A DNA stretch of 36,145 nt from Bacillota bacterium. GTDB taxonomy: Bacteria; Sysuimicrobiota; Sysuimicrobiia; Sysuimicrobiales; Segetimicrobiaceae. The notes under the pieces were generated by a model, which was not told the origin of the DNA, searched no databases, and worked only from the letters and a program-made list of their open reading frames with translations. Shown here piece after piece: positions 17,620-24,924 of the stretch. The stretch spans positions 1-36,145 of the forward strand of contig JAJPJL010000028.1 of assembly GCA_021324255.1 (NCBI GenBank), written 5' to 3'. Each line of letters opens with the position of its first letter. Position 1 is the first letter of the stretch. A program made the position numbers and the translations under genes.

Positions 17620-19667
17620 CGCGCGGCCTCCCCGACGAGGTTCCCGACGTCGTCCGCGCGTACCCGGAATCCCGGCGGCACGAACGTGGTGGTGTCGTAC
17701 TGCTCCACGACGAGCGGGCCCGGCGTCCACCCGTCCGGCCGGAGCGCGGCGCGCGGGAGCACGGCCACGTCCCGCATGCGCCCGTCGACGAACACGGACC
17801 GTGTCTCGCGGGCGCCGGCGGGCGCTGCGCCCGCCGGCGCCCGGAGGCGCGACACTTTTGCCGTCACGCCGACGACGGTCGCGCGCAAGTTGACGAAGGC
17901 GACCGGCGCCTCGTCGTCGCTCACCCCGAAGATCGCGTGGTAGGCTTGGTGGAACCGCCGGGCGATCGCGGCGCGGCGGCTCCGCTCCTCGCCGGCGACG
18001 GCGACCTCGATCTCGAACGCCTGCCCCTCGTAGCGCATGTCGGCGCTGTAGAGGACGAACGAGGAGGCGAGCGGAATCCCCTGCGCGCTCTCCTCCTCCA
18101 GCCACCGCCGGCCCTGCCGCTCCAGCTCCGCGTAGGCCTCCTCCAGCGCGGCGTCGCTCGTCTCGTAGTCGACGCGGTAGAGGGTGCGCACGAAGTCGTT
18201 CCGCAGGTCGGCGACGACGCACCCCAGCGCGCACAGCGTGCCCGGCGACGGCGGGATCAGCACGCGTCCGATGCCCACCTCCCGGGCCAGCAAAAACGCG
18301 TGCGTGGGCCCGGCCCCGCCGTACGCCAGCAGCGTGAAGTCGCGCGGGTCCACGCCCTTGCGCGCCATGAGCGGCGTGAACTGCGCGTACATGTTGGCGG
18401 TGGCGACGTCCAGGATGGCCTGCGCGGCCGCGCGCGAGTCGCGCCCGATCGACCGGCCGAGCGCCGTGAGAGCGGCCGCCGCCCGCTCCGGCTCCAGCGG
18501 CATCCGCCCCCCCAGGAACCGGTCCGGGGCGATGATCCCGAGGTGCACGTATGCGTCCGTCACGGTGGGCTGCGTCCCGCCGCGGCCGTAGCAAGCGGGC
18601 CCGGGGTCCGCGCCCGCGCTGCGCGGCCCCACCTTCAAGACGCCCGCCGCGTCGAGCCACGCGATCGAGCCGCCGCCGGCGCCGATCGAGGACACGTCCA
18701 CCGCCGGCATGATGACCGGGAAGTCCCCCACCTGGTTTTCGGTGGAGTAGGCGGCATGCCCGTCGACCACGATGGCCACGTCCGCGCTCGTCCCGCCCAT
18801 GTCGACCGTGACGATCCTGGTCGCCCCCGCGAGCCGGGCCACGTGGGCCGCGCCGATCACCCCGGAGGCCGGCCCGGAGAGCAGCGTCTGCACCGGCTCG
18901 TCCGCCGCGCGGGACGCGGTCATCACCCCGCCGTTGGACTTCGTCGACAGCGCCTGCGCGCGCAGGCCCCGCGCGGCGGCGCCGGCCTCCAGGCGGTGGA
19001 AGTAGCCCGCCATGCGCGCGCCGATGTACGCGTTCATCACCGCCACCAGGCAGCGCTCGTACTCACGCTGCTGCGGCCACAGGTCCGCGCTGGCGCATAC
19101 GAACAGCGAGGGGAACTCCGCGCGGACGAGGTCCCGAGCCTGCCGCTCGTGCGCGGGGTTCGTATAGGCGTGCATGAAGCAGACCGCCGCCGCGGTCACG
19201 CCTGCGCCGGCCAGGCGCCGCACGGCCTCCCGCACCTGGTCGAGGTCGAGCGGCCGGTGGACGCGGCCATCCGCGAGCAGCCGCTCGTCGATCTCCACCA
19301 CGAGGTCCCGGGGCACCAGCGGAAGCGACTTGTCCCCGTAGAAGTCCGTGGTGTTGTCCAGCCGGAGCCGCCGGATCTCCAGCACGTCGCGGAAGCCGCG
19401 GGTTACAAGCAGCCCCGTCGTCGCGCCGGTCCGCTCGATGAGGGTGTTCACGGCCAGCGTGGTGCCGTGCACGAACAGCGCCACATCCTCCGGCGCGACG
19501 CCCGACCGGCGCAGCTCGTCGAGCGCCGTGAAGATCGCCTCCTCCGGCGCGCCCGGCACGGACGGCGTCTTCAGCGTGGCGACGACCGATCCGGCGTCGT
19601 CGGCCACCATCACGTCCGTGAACGTTCCGCCGATGTCCACCCCGAGCCGGTAGCGCCCCGCCGTCAC
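17616..19667 (-). CDS. hydantoinase A / 5-oxoprolinase-type subunit
   Basis: A 683-residue HyuA-family ATP-binding subunit. The ASKHA phosphate-binding segment GVDIGGTFTDVMV (9-21), VHGTTLAVNTLIER, LLSGPASGVIGA, TVDMGGTSADVAI and LLAYGGAGPTHAF are all intact, as in hydantoinases/oxoprolinases. The start is GTG 19667 with GGGGGGAAGG upstream, 30 nt after the M24 gene. Co-encoded with HyuB by a 4-nt overlap. In this family ATP phosphorylates the ring carbonyl before hydrolysis. Which ring compound is used here is not visible. Confidence 0.94.
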   Translation of the reverse strand: MTAGRYRLGVDIGGTFTDVMVADDAGSVVATLKTPSVPGAPEEAIFTALDELRRSGVAPEDVALFVHGTTLAVNTLIERTGATTGLLVTRGFRDVLEIRRLRLDNTTDFYGDKSLPLVPRDLVVEIDERLLADGRVHRPLDLDQVREAVRRLAGAGVTAAAVCFMHAYTNPAHERQARDLVRAEFPSLFVCASADLWPQQREYERCLVAVMNAYIGARMAGYFHRLEAGAAARGLRAQALSTKSNGGVMTASRAADEPVQTLLSGPASGVIGAAHVARLAGATRIVTVDMGGTSADVAIVVDGHAAYSTENQVGDFPVIMPAVDVSSIGAGGGSIAWLDAAGVLKVGPRSAGADPGPACYGRGGTQPTVTDAYVHLGIIAPDRFLGGRMPLEPERAAAALTALGRSIGRDSRAAAQAILDVATANMYAQFTPLMARKGVDPRDFTLLAYGGAGPTHAFLLAREVGIGRVLIPPSPGTLCALGCVVADLRNDFVRTLYRVDYETSDAALEEAYAELERQGRRWLEEESAQGIPLASSFVLYSADMRYEGQAFEIEVAVAGEERSRRAAIARRFHQAYHAIFGVSDDEAPVAFVNLRATVVGVTAKVSRLRAPAGAAPAGARETRSVFVDGRMRDVAVLPRAALRPDGWTPGPLVVEQYDTTTFVPPGFRVRADDVGNLVGEAAR

Positions 19668-19697
19668 GCCCGCCTTCCCCCCGCGGATCCCATCGGG

Positions 19698-20825
19698 CTA
19701 CCGGCCGACCACGAGCATCTCGGTCGTGTCGATGTGGGTCGTCAGCCGCTCGCCGCCGCGGCCGGTCACGCGCACGAGGTCCTCGACGTGGAACCGGCCG
19801 AGGCCCGGAAAGGCGTGCGCGATCTCCACGCAGATCAGCATCTCGGGCGCGAGCGTCTCCGTCTCAAACCGGTTCAGAATCGGGTACTCGTGGAGCCGGA
19901 GGCCCAGGCTGTGGCCGATCGCGTCCATCTCGAAGTCCATGCCGAGCTCGCGGCCGATCTCCACCGACTCCTGGTAGAGGTCCCGCGCCCGCCGGCCCGG
20001 CGCCGCCCGCGTGATCATCTCGCGCTGCAGGGTGACGATCTTGCGGTAGGCGTCGCGCTGCGCCGGCGAAGGCTCGCCGATGATCGCCATCCGGCCGTAG
20101 TCGGTGTAGTAGCCGCAAAAGAAGCCCACCATGTCGAGCCGCATGATGCGGCCGGGCTCCACCGGGGTGTCGTCCGGGACGGAGTGCGCGATCAGCGTGC
20201 GCTCCGGGCCCGAGGCGAAGCTCACGAACGGCACCCAGTCCGCGCCGCGCTCTTGGAGCGTCCGCACCATCCGGCCGGCGATCGAGCGCTCGCTCTCGCC
20301 CGGTGCCGTCGCGGCGTAGGCATCCTGCACGGCCGTCTCCCACACGCGCGCGATCTCCGTCATGCGGCGGATCTCCTCCGGCGTCTTGACCATGCGCGAC
20401 CGGTTCAACACGCGCTCCGCGTCGAGGATCTCGAGGTGCGGCAGCGCCCCGCGCAGGGCGTCGCCGTCCCGCGCCGGCAGGTAGCCCGTCTCCAGCCAGA
20501 CGCGCCCCCGGTCGAGTCCGCGGTCCTGCAACGCCCCGACCAGACCGTCGACGGGCTGGACCGCGTGCTCGGTGTACGGCACGATCTCGTCGATCCACGA
20601 CTGGGTGCGCGCCGTGTACTCGACCACCGTGCTCACCACGAAGAACGGCGCGCCCTCCCGCGGGTAGACCGCGAAGGCGAGCCGGTCGGGAATCATGCGC
20701 TGGCTGATGATGAACACCCCCGCGAGGTGCTGCACGTTCTCCGGGGAGACGCCGATCACCGCGTCCACGCCCGCCGCGGCCATCTCGCGCCGCAGCGTGG
20801 CCTCGAGGTGCTGGCGTTTCGTCAT
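19698..20825 (-). CDS. M24-family metallopeptidase (Xaa-Pro dipeptidase/creatinase fold)
   Basis: A 375-residue pita-bread-fold enzyme. All five metal ligands can be read: Asp231 and Asp242 (LDMVGF and YYTDYGR), His305 (GHSLGL), Glu334 (CVEIAH) and Glu348 (HVEDL). The N-terminal half is the creatinase-like domain. Because the metal set is intact it should be a metallohydrolase cleaving a C-N amide bond, not a metal-free creatinase. ATG 20825 is chosen for GAGGAGGCGAGG just upstream; a frame from 20873 lacks a site. It is followed by HyuA and HyuB. The regulator gene ends 155 nt upstream, with no separate promoter seen. Confidence 0.93.
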   Translation of the reverse strand: MTKRQHLEATLRREMAAAGVDAVIGVSPENVQHLAGVFIISQRMIPDRLAFAVYPREGAPFFVVSTVVEYTARTQSWIDEIVPYTEHAVQPVDGLVGALQDRGLDRGRVWLETGYLPARDGDALRGALPHLEILDAERVLNRSRMVKTPEEIRRMTEIARVWETAVQDAYAATAPGESERSIAGRMVRTLQERGADWVPFVSFASGPERTLIAHSVPDDTPVEPGRIMRLDMVGFFCGYYTDYGRMAIIGEPSPAQRDAYRKIVTLQREMITRAAPGRRARDLYQESVEIGRELGMDFEMDAIGHSLGLRLHEYPILNRFETETLAPEMLICVEIAHAFPGLGRFHVEDLVRVTGRGGERLTTHIDTTEMLVVGR

Positions 20826-20980
20826 GCCTCGCCTCCTCGCGATGGGCCGGCCGGGACGCCCCGCCGCCGGCACTGCTGCCCGTGCTCGCGCGCGCCAGCG
20901 CGGACGCCGGTCACGGCCGCCCTCCGGAACCGAAGGCGGCGTCCACGCCGGCCACCGGGGTTACCGCGACCGCCTCCGCC

Positions 20981-21763
20981 TCAGCGGCCACCGAGGCCGC
21001 CCGTCACCCCGTCGCCCGCGGCGGCGCCGCCGCCGAGCCACCGCCTCCAGTACCGGTCCAGGTCCTCCGCGAGCTTCAGGAGGTGGTTCTCCATGGCCTT
21101 GCGCGCCGCCGCCGGGTCGTGCGCGCGGATCCCCGCCAGCACGGCGCGATGGTCGACGACGAGACGCCCGCCGACGGCGGCGCGCATCGACGTCATCAGC
21201 AGGTCGTACCGGCGATGCTGCCGGAGCAGCGACACGAGCGAGATCAGGACCTCGTTGCGCGAGGCGCGGGCGACCTCGAGGTGAAACGACACGTCCTCGT
21301 CGCGGCCGGACTCGCCCTTGCGGATGCTCTCGGACTGCCGCTCGATCAGCTCCTCCATCCGGCGGATCGCCTGCGGCGAGGCGTGCGCGGCCGCGAGCGC
21401 CGCCGTCTCTCCCTCGATCACCCGCCGGGCGGCGAGCAGTTCCAGCAGGTGCCTCCGGTCCCCGCGCCGCAGCGTGTCGAGCAACGCGTCGCCCGAGAGA
21501 CGCAGGCGCGCCTCTTCGTCGTACCGCCGCAGGGCCGCGACACCCCGTTCGGTGAGCACCCGTCCCTCCACGCTCACCTTGCGCACGAGGCCTTCCGCGT
21601 CCAGTTCCTGGAGCCTCCGCCCCACGGTGGGCACGCTGACGACGATCCCCTGCTTGCGGAGTTGCAGGTTGATGGCGCCCTGCCCGACGGGACCGGGGCT
21701 CGAGGCGATGACTCCCAGGATGGCCGCGTCGATGCCCGAGAGGGTTGGGGCATAGCTAATCAT
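20981..21763 (-). CDS. FCD-domain transcriptional regulator with NrpR/RNase R-type winged helix
   Basis: A 260-residue regulator. The C-terminal half is an FCD ligand-binding domain with the metal-site pattern Asp157-x3-His161 (DVSFH), His205 and His227, as in FadR-subfamily GntR proteins. The N-terminal 80 residues are not a standard GntR helix-turn-helix: AILGVIASSPGPVGQGAINLQ then VSVPTVGRRLQELDAEGLV and VLTERG resemble the HTH_12 winged helix seen in NrpR and RNase R. The start codon lies inside the palindromic operator and about 5 nt after the predicted transcript start, with no ribosome site. It probably represses its own operon and the convergent transport operon until an acid-type metabolite binds. 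Confidence 0.85.
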   Translation of the reverse strand: MISYAPTLSGIDAAILGVIASSPGPVGQGAINLQLRKQGIVVSVPTVGRRLQELDAEGLVRKVSVEGRVLTERGVAALRRYDEEARLRLSGDALLDTLRRGDRRHLLELLAARRVIEGETAALAAAHASPQAIRRMEELIERQSESIRKGESGRDEDVSFHLEVARASRNEVLISLVSLLRQHRRYDLLMTSMRAAVGGRLVVDHRAVLAGIRAHDPAAARKAMENHLLKLAEDLDRYWRRWLGGGAAAGDGVTGGLGGR

Positions 21764-21774
21764 CGCTGATTAGC
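21755..21774 (-). promoter_or_regulatory. operator for the FCD regulator (copy 2, autoregulation)
   Basis: A perfect 8-4-8 inverted repeat: GCTAATCA, spacer TCGC (plus strand), TGATTAGC. It covers the transcription start and the start codon of the regulator gene, so binding should shut off the regulator-M24-HyuA-HyuB operon. The second copy is at 10049-10068. Confidence 0.8.
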
Positions 21775-21804
21775 ATCATAGCAGTTTGCGCTTGCGGCTG
21801 TCAA
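21775..21804 (-). promoter_or_regulatory. promoter of the regulator-M24-hyuAB operon
   Basis: On the minus strand TTGACA (21804-21799), an 18-nt spacer and TATGAT (21780-21775), then the operator. The -35 to operator distance is 30 nt, identical to the promoter at 10019. Confidence 0.8.
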
Positions 21805-21944
21805 TTTGTCGCCGGCCGGACGTCGCTGCCGGCCGCGCGACCACGTCGAGCCGCCGTGCGGCGCAGCCGCATACGGGCCGTCGGGACCCGGCATGACGTT
21901 TGCGGCGGCGGCATGAAGGGAGGAACTCGAGCGTAGGATACCCG

Positions 21945-22664
21945 TCACGATCGATCGCGGAACGGCGGCGCGCTCGACCCCGCAGCCGACCGCTTCCTTG
22001 CCAGCGGCGTCCGCGGCTTGGTCCCCTCGGGCTCGGGATACAGGTTGAGAAAGGCCGCCGTAGCATCGCGCGCCCTTCGCGCGATCTCGCCGGCGCTCGG
22101 ACGATCGATCACACGAAGCAGCAACCCCAAGGTCAGATCACCCCGGAGCAATCCGTCGAACTGTTCCGTCATCTGCACGGGATCGCCGCCAAGGAGTCCC
22201 GATGACCGAGCCTTGGTCATGATCTCTGTCAAGGCGGCGCGCGTGATCCTGCGGGCGGCAGAGTCCAGGATCTGTGCGACCTCGGGCGCGCGCACGGCCT
22301 CGGCAATCGCGAGCCGGAACACGGCAATGACGACCGGATCGCCTATCTCGCTCAAGAGGCGCACCCCGAAGGCGGCAAGTCCTTGCGCCAAACTTTCCCG
22401 GTCACGCGGCTCGGGCAGCCCCGCGGGCGCGGTGAGGCGCTGCGCCCGCTCGTCGATACATGCGGCGAGCATTCTCCGCTTGTTGCCGACCAGCGCATAG
22501 AGCTCTCGCTTCGAAACGTGTGCACGCGCGGCGATCTCGCGCGTGCTCGTTTCCGCGTAGCCGTGCTTCATAAAAGCTGCGAAGGCTGCGGCCAGAATCC
22601 GCTGCCGGACCGAGCGTTCGTCACCGCGTGCCCGGCGCCGCTCCGACGCCCGCCGTGCCGCCAT
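21945..22664 (-). CDS. TetR-family transcriptional regulator
   Basis: A 239-residue TetR-type repressor. The HTH lies at about residues 38-62 (ETSTREIAARAHVSKRELYALVGNKRRML), with the preceding helix RQRILAAAFAAFMKHGYAE. The C-terminal ligand domain is of the AefR-like type. ATG 22664 is chosen for GGCGGAG just upstream; longer frames to 22865 would run through the operators. It is divergent from the membrane protein at 23010, whose promoter carries three identical 8-bp palindromes that are likely its binding sites. The C-terminal tail (KRSAAGSSAPPFRDRS) is poorly ordered. Confidence 0.9.
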   Translation of the reverse strand: MAARRASERRRARGDERSVRQRILAAAFAAFMKHGYAETSTREIAARAHVSKRELYALVGNKRRMLAACIDERAQRLTAPAGLPEPRDRESLAQGLAAFGVRLLSEIGDPVVIAVFRLAIAEAVRAPEVAQILDSAARRITRAALTEIMTKARSSGLLGGDPVQMTEQFDGLLRGDLTLGLLLRVIDRPSAGEIARRARDATAAFLNLYPEPEGTKPRTPLARKRSAAGSSAPPFRDRS

Positions 22665-22675
22665 CAAACTCCGCC

Positions 22676-22705
22676 TTGACGTGGTACCATCCGGCACCCT
22701 ATTAT
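22676..22705 (+). promoter_or_regulatory. promoter facing the 23-kb membrane protein gene
   Basis: TTGACG (22676-22681), an 18-nt spacer and TATTAT (22700-22705). A TGGTACCA site lies directly behind the -35 box and two more follow the start point. This is a classic repressed-promoter layout. Confidence 0.6.
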
Positions 22706-22732
22706 CTGCATCGATGGTACCATCTGGTACCA
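22682..22732. promoter_or_regulatory. triple TGGTACCA operator array
   Basis: Three perfect 8-bp palindromes TGGTACCA at 22682-22689, 22715-22722 and 22725-22732. Sites 2 and 3 are 10 bp apart, one helical turn, and site 1 is 33 bp (about three turns) from site 2, so all lie on one face of the DNA. They lie in the TetR/membrane protein divergent region and are the likely TetR operators. Confidence 0.65.
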
Positions 22733-22763
22733 TTCGACGATCAGTGTAGAGGAGGGAATCGTC

Positions 22764-22850
22764 ATGGTCAAGCCTATGCTCGTCGGCGAGTTTCCCGCCA
22801 CCGGCTCGTCTGCCGAGCGGCAAGCGCCCCGCTTGCCCGCGACCGTCTGA
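22764..22850 (+). CDS. 28-residue small ORF with strong ribosome site
   Basis: ATG 22764 is preceded by GAGGAGGG with 7-nt spacing, one of the best ribosome sites in the window. The frame encodes MVKPMLVGEFPATG and a further 14 residues before TGA. It lies on the TetR-controlled transcript, 160 nt before the membrane protein gene. It may be a genuine small protein, a leader peptide or the stump of a lost gene. I do not recognise the sequence. Confidence 0.35.
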   Translation: MVKPMLVGEFPATGSSAERQAPRLPATV

Positions 22851-23009
22851 CTGCCGCGGGGCCATCGTGAGAGCAGGCGCAGCATCACGTCGTACGGCGC
22901 GTCGGAGGGGACCGGCGGCACCACATCTGCAGGAGCTGCCCGCGGTCCAGACGCTGGCACGAGATTCGCAGGGAGTTTCGTAAGCGACGCAATACGAGGG
23001 AGGAGATCG

Positions 23010-23723
23010 ATGGTCGAGCTCATTGGGGCAATTGCGTATCCGGCACTGTATGTGGCGGTCGTCGGCGTTCTGTTGGTGTTTTCACGCGCACGCCGATTCG
23101 CGAAGATCGCGGCCGCCGCCGCCGCGGCGCTATGGAGTGTCATCGTCGTCGCGATCGCCCGCTCCGGCCTCGGGGCCGCCGGGCCGATCCCGGTTCCCGT
23201 GGTGGCGTTCGCAGTATTCTTCGCCCTGCTGTTCGGCGCGTGGGGTACACGCCCGCAATTTCGAGGCGCGTTGCTCTCCGTGCCGCTTCCGGTGCTCGTC
23301 GCTGTGAACGTCGGCCGGCTTGCGGGTATCTTGATGGCGATCTCGGCTGCGCAGGGGCGGATGTCTGCGCCGTTCGGACCGGCCGCAGGGTGGGGTGACG
23401 CGCTGACGGGTGCCCTGGCGATTCCGGTGGCGGTGATCGCTGCCAGGGGGCCGAAGAACCGGGGCTGGGTCTTTGCCTGGAATCTTCTCGGCGCCGCCGA
23501 TCTCATCGACGCGGTGACGCTCGGCGCGCTCTCAGCGCCCGGCACACCGTTTCGGGTCTTCACAGAAGGACCGGGCACAGAGGCGATGGGCACTCTTCCG
23601 TGGATCATCATCCCGACGATGCTCGTGCCGCTCTATTTCCTGATCCACGTTACGATCGTCGCGAAACTCCGATCCGAGGACCGCGCGCCGCAGGCCGTGC
23701 TGCCGGCACGCTACGCGGCCTGA
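23010..23723 (+). CDS. polytopic membrane protein of unknown function
   Basis: A 237-residue protein with six or seven hydrophobic segments (for example IAYPALYVAVVGVLLVFS, AAAAAAALWSVIVVAIA, VVAFAVFFALLFGAWG, IIIPTMLVPLYFLIHVTIVA). GGGAGGAG lies 4 nt before the ATG. No catalytic motif is visible. It sits downstream of a TetR-repressed promoter, a usual arrangement for stress or efflux-related membrane proteins, but the sequence does not match an exporter family I can name. Confidence 0.75.
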   Translation: MVELIGAIAYPALYVAVVGVLLVFSRARRFAKIAAAAAAALWSVIVVAIARSGLGAAGPIPVPVVAFAVFFALLFGAWGTRPQFRGALLSVPLPVLVAVNVGRLAGILMAISAAQGRMSAPFGPAAGWGDALTGALAIPVAVIAARGPKNRGWVFAWNLLGAADLIDAVTLGALSAPGTPFRVFTEGPGTEAMGTLPWIIIPTMLVPLYFLIHVTIVAKLRSEDRAPQAVLPARYAA

Positions 23724-23759
23724 ATGTCGCAGCACAGCCTGGCATCGCCCACGCATCTC

Positions 23760-23923
23760 AACACCGGCCGCCGCGCCGAGCTCCTCGCTCAGGGCCTCGG
23801 CGCGCCGGAATTGCCGCGCGGCTCGCGATCAGCCCCCACACCGTGGACACGCACGCGGAGCGCCCGATACCGAGCCTCGGGCTGCGCACGTTGCGCGAGA
23901 TCCCGCAATGCGCGTTGGAATGA
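23760..23923 (+). pseudogene. LuxR-type HTH remnant, frameshifted
   Basis: One frame reads RRAELLAQGLGAPE, like the first helix of LuxR/NarL HTH domains. After a frame change the sequence continues GIAARLAISPHTVDTHAERPIPSLGLRTLREI to a stop at 23923, which matches the recognition helix (SPHTVDTH) and the final LGLRTxxEI motif. The two parts need a frameshift to join, and nothing of a receiver or ligand domain remains. It is the decayed C-terminus of a LuxR-family regulator. Confidence 0.7.
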
Positions 23924-23977
23924 CGCCGACCCGGTCCCTGGCGCCATACACGAGGTGTTTCACCAGGAGCCGCGAGA

Positions 23978-24880
23978 TCATGAGGCCGGAGCCTCCATCC
24001 GGCGCTGGCCCGCTGGCAGCGCGCGCCGTAGCGCACGGTAGCGCGCGGGGGTCAGTCCGAACGCCGACCTGAACGCCCGCGTGAAGTGCGCCTGGTCGGC
24101 AAATCCCGCTTCGTACGCGACCTCGGCCAGCGGGTGGTCCCTGTGTATCCGCTCGCGGGCGAAGTCCAGCCGGCGCATGAGCAGATAACGGTAGGGGCTG
24201 GTCCCGAACATGATTCTGAACTGACGGGCCAGGTCATAGCGCGTCAATCCTGTGACCGACTCGAGTTCCATCGAACGCACGACGCGGGTCCTTTCCGTGT
24301 CCAGGAACTGCCGCGCCCGCTCCAGGGCTCGGACATCGACGCACCGAGACGTCCTCGGGCCGGCGCCTCCCTGCTCTCCGGCCAGCAGGCCTTCCGCCAG
24401 GTCGAGGACGACGCTGTCCATCGCCAGCGATTGCGTCCGGGCGCGAAAGGCTTCCTCGACCGCGCACCGGAGGCGCGGGTGTGCGGAGACGGCCTCGACA
24501 AACGGCAGCGGGCCGGGCTTTCCGCGGAGGACCCGGAGCGCCTCGGCCAGGAGCGATGGCTGGACATAGACGATCCGATACCCGAACCCCTCGCTGGTGC
24601 CGGCGCGTCCGTCGTGGACCTCGTCCGGATAGAGCGCGGTCACCTGCCCGGGAGTGCTCGCGTGGACCGAGCCGCGGTAGTTGAACACCTGCACGCCGCA
24701 GTCGGTCACGCAAACCGCGTACGCGTCGTGCCGGTGCCTTTGGTAGGCTTCACCCGCGAACCACGCGCTGAGGAGCTCGATGCCCTCGACCGGCCTCGTG
24801 CTGGTGATCCGGCCCGCGACCGTCCCCCGGCACGATCGTTCAAGACCCTCGCCGGCCCACCTGTTTTGCTGAAAGCGCAT
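23978..24880 (-). CDS. AraC-family transcriptional regulator
   Basis: A 300-residue regulator. The N-terminal cupin-type sensing domain shows YQRHRHDAYAVCVTDCGVQVF with paired His. The C-terminal double HTH contains YDLARQFRIMFGTSPYRYLLMRRLDFARERI and AEVAYEAGFADQAHFTRAFRSAFGLTPARYR, the full AraC/XylS signature. ATG 24880 follows GGAGGCGAGCC. It is divergent from the LysE-type exporter with only 44 nt between the starts, so it most likely controls that exporter. Confidence 0.94.
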   Translation of the reverse strand: MRFQQNRWAGEGLERSCRGTVAGRITSTRPVEGIELLSAWFAGEAYQRHRHDAYAVCVTDCGVQVFNYRGSVHASTPGQVTALYPDEVHDGRAGTSEGFGYRIVYVQPSLLAEALRVLRGKPGPLPFVEAVSAHPRLRCAVEEAFRARTQSLAMDSVVLDLAEGLLAGEQGGAGPRTSRCVDVRALERARQFLDTERTRVVRSMELESVTGLTRYDLARQFRIMFGTSPYRYLLMRRLDFARERIHRDHPLAEVAYEAGFADQAHFTRAFRSAFGLTPARYRALRRALPAGQRRMEAPAS

Positions 24881-24924
24881 GGCTCGCCTCCAGAAGAGGC
24901 CTGTCGATTCGATGGAGGTCGGGT

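Noticed and set aside
17620-18660. N-terminal extension of the HyuB frame
   Set aside because: This part is the HyuA gene read in another frame; the HyuB motifs begin at the ATG overlapping the HyuA stop.
19667-19698. Separate promoter between M24 and HyuA
   Set aside because: The 30-nt gap has only a ribosome site, so read-through from the regulator promoter is sufficient.
17937-21284. A 1115-codon open frame on the plus strand
   Set aside because: It lies fully antisense to HyuA, M24 and the regulator, which have strong family motifs. It is rich in Arg, Pro, His and Gly without domains, the usual antisense artefact of GC-rich codons.
22714-22749. An 11-codon leaderless frame starting inside the second TetR operator
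   Set aside because: Its ATG is part of the operator palindrome; it is likely chance, though it ends just before the ribosome site of the 28-codon ORF.
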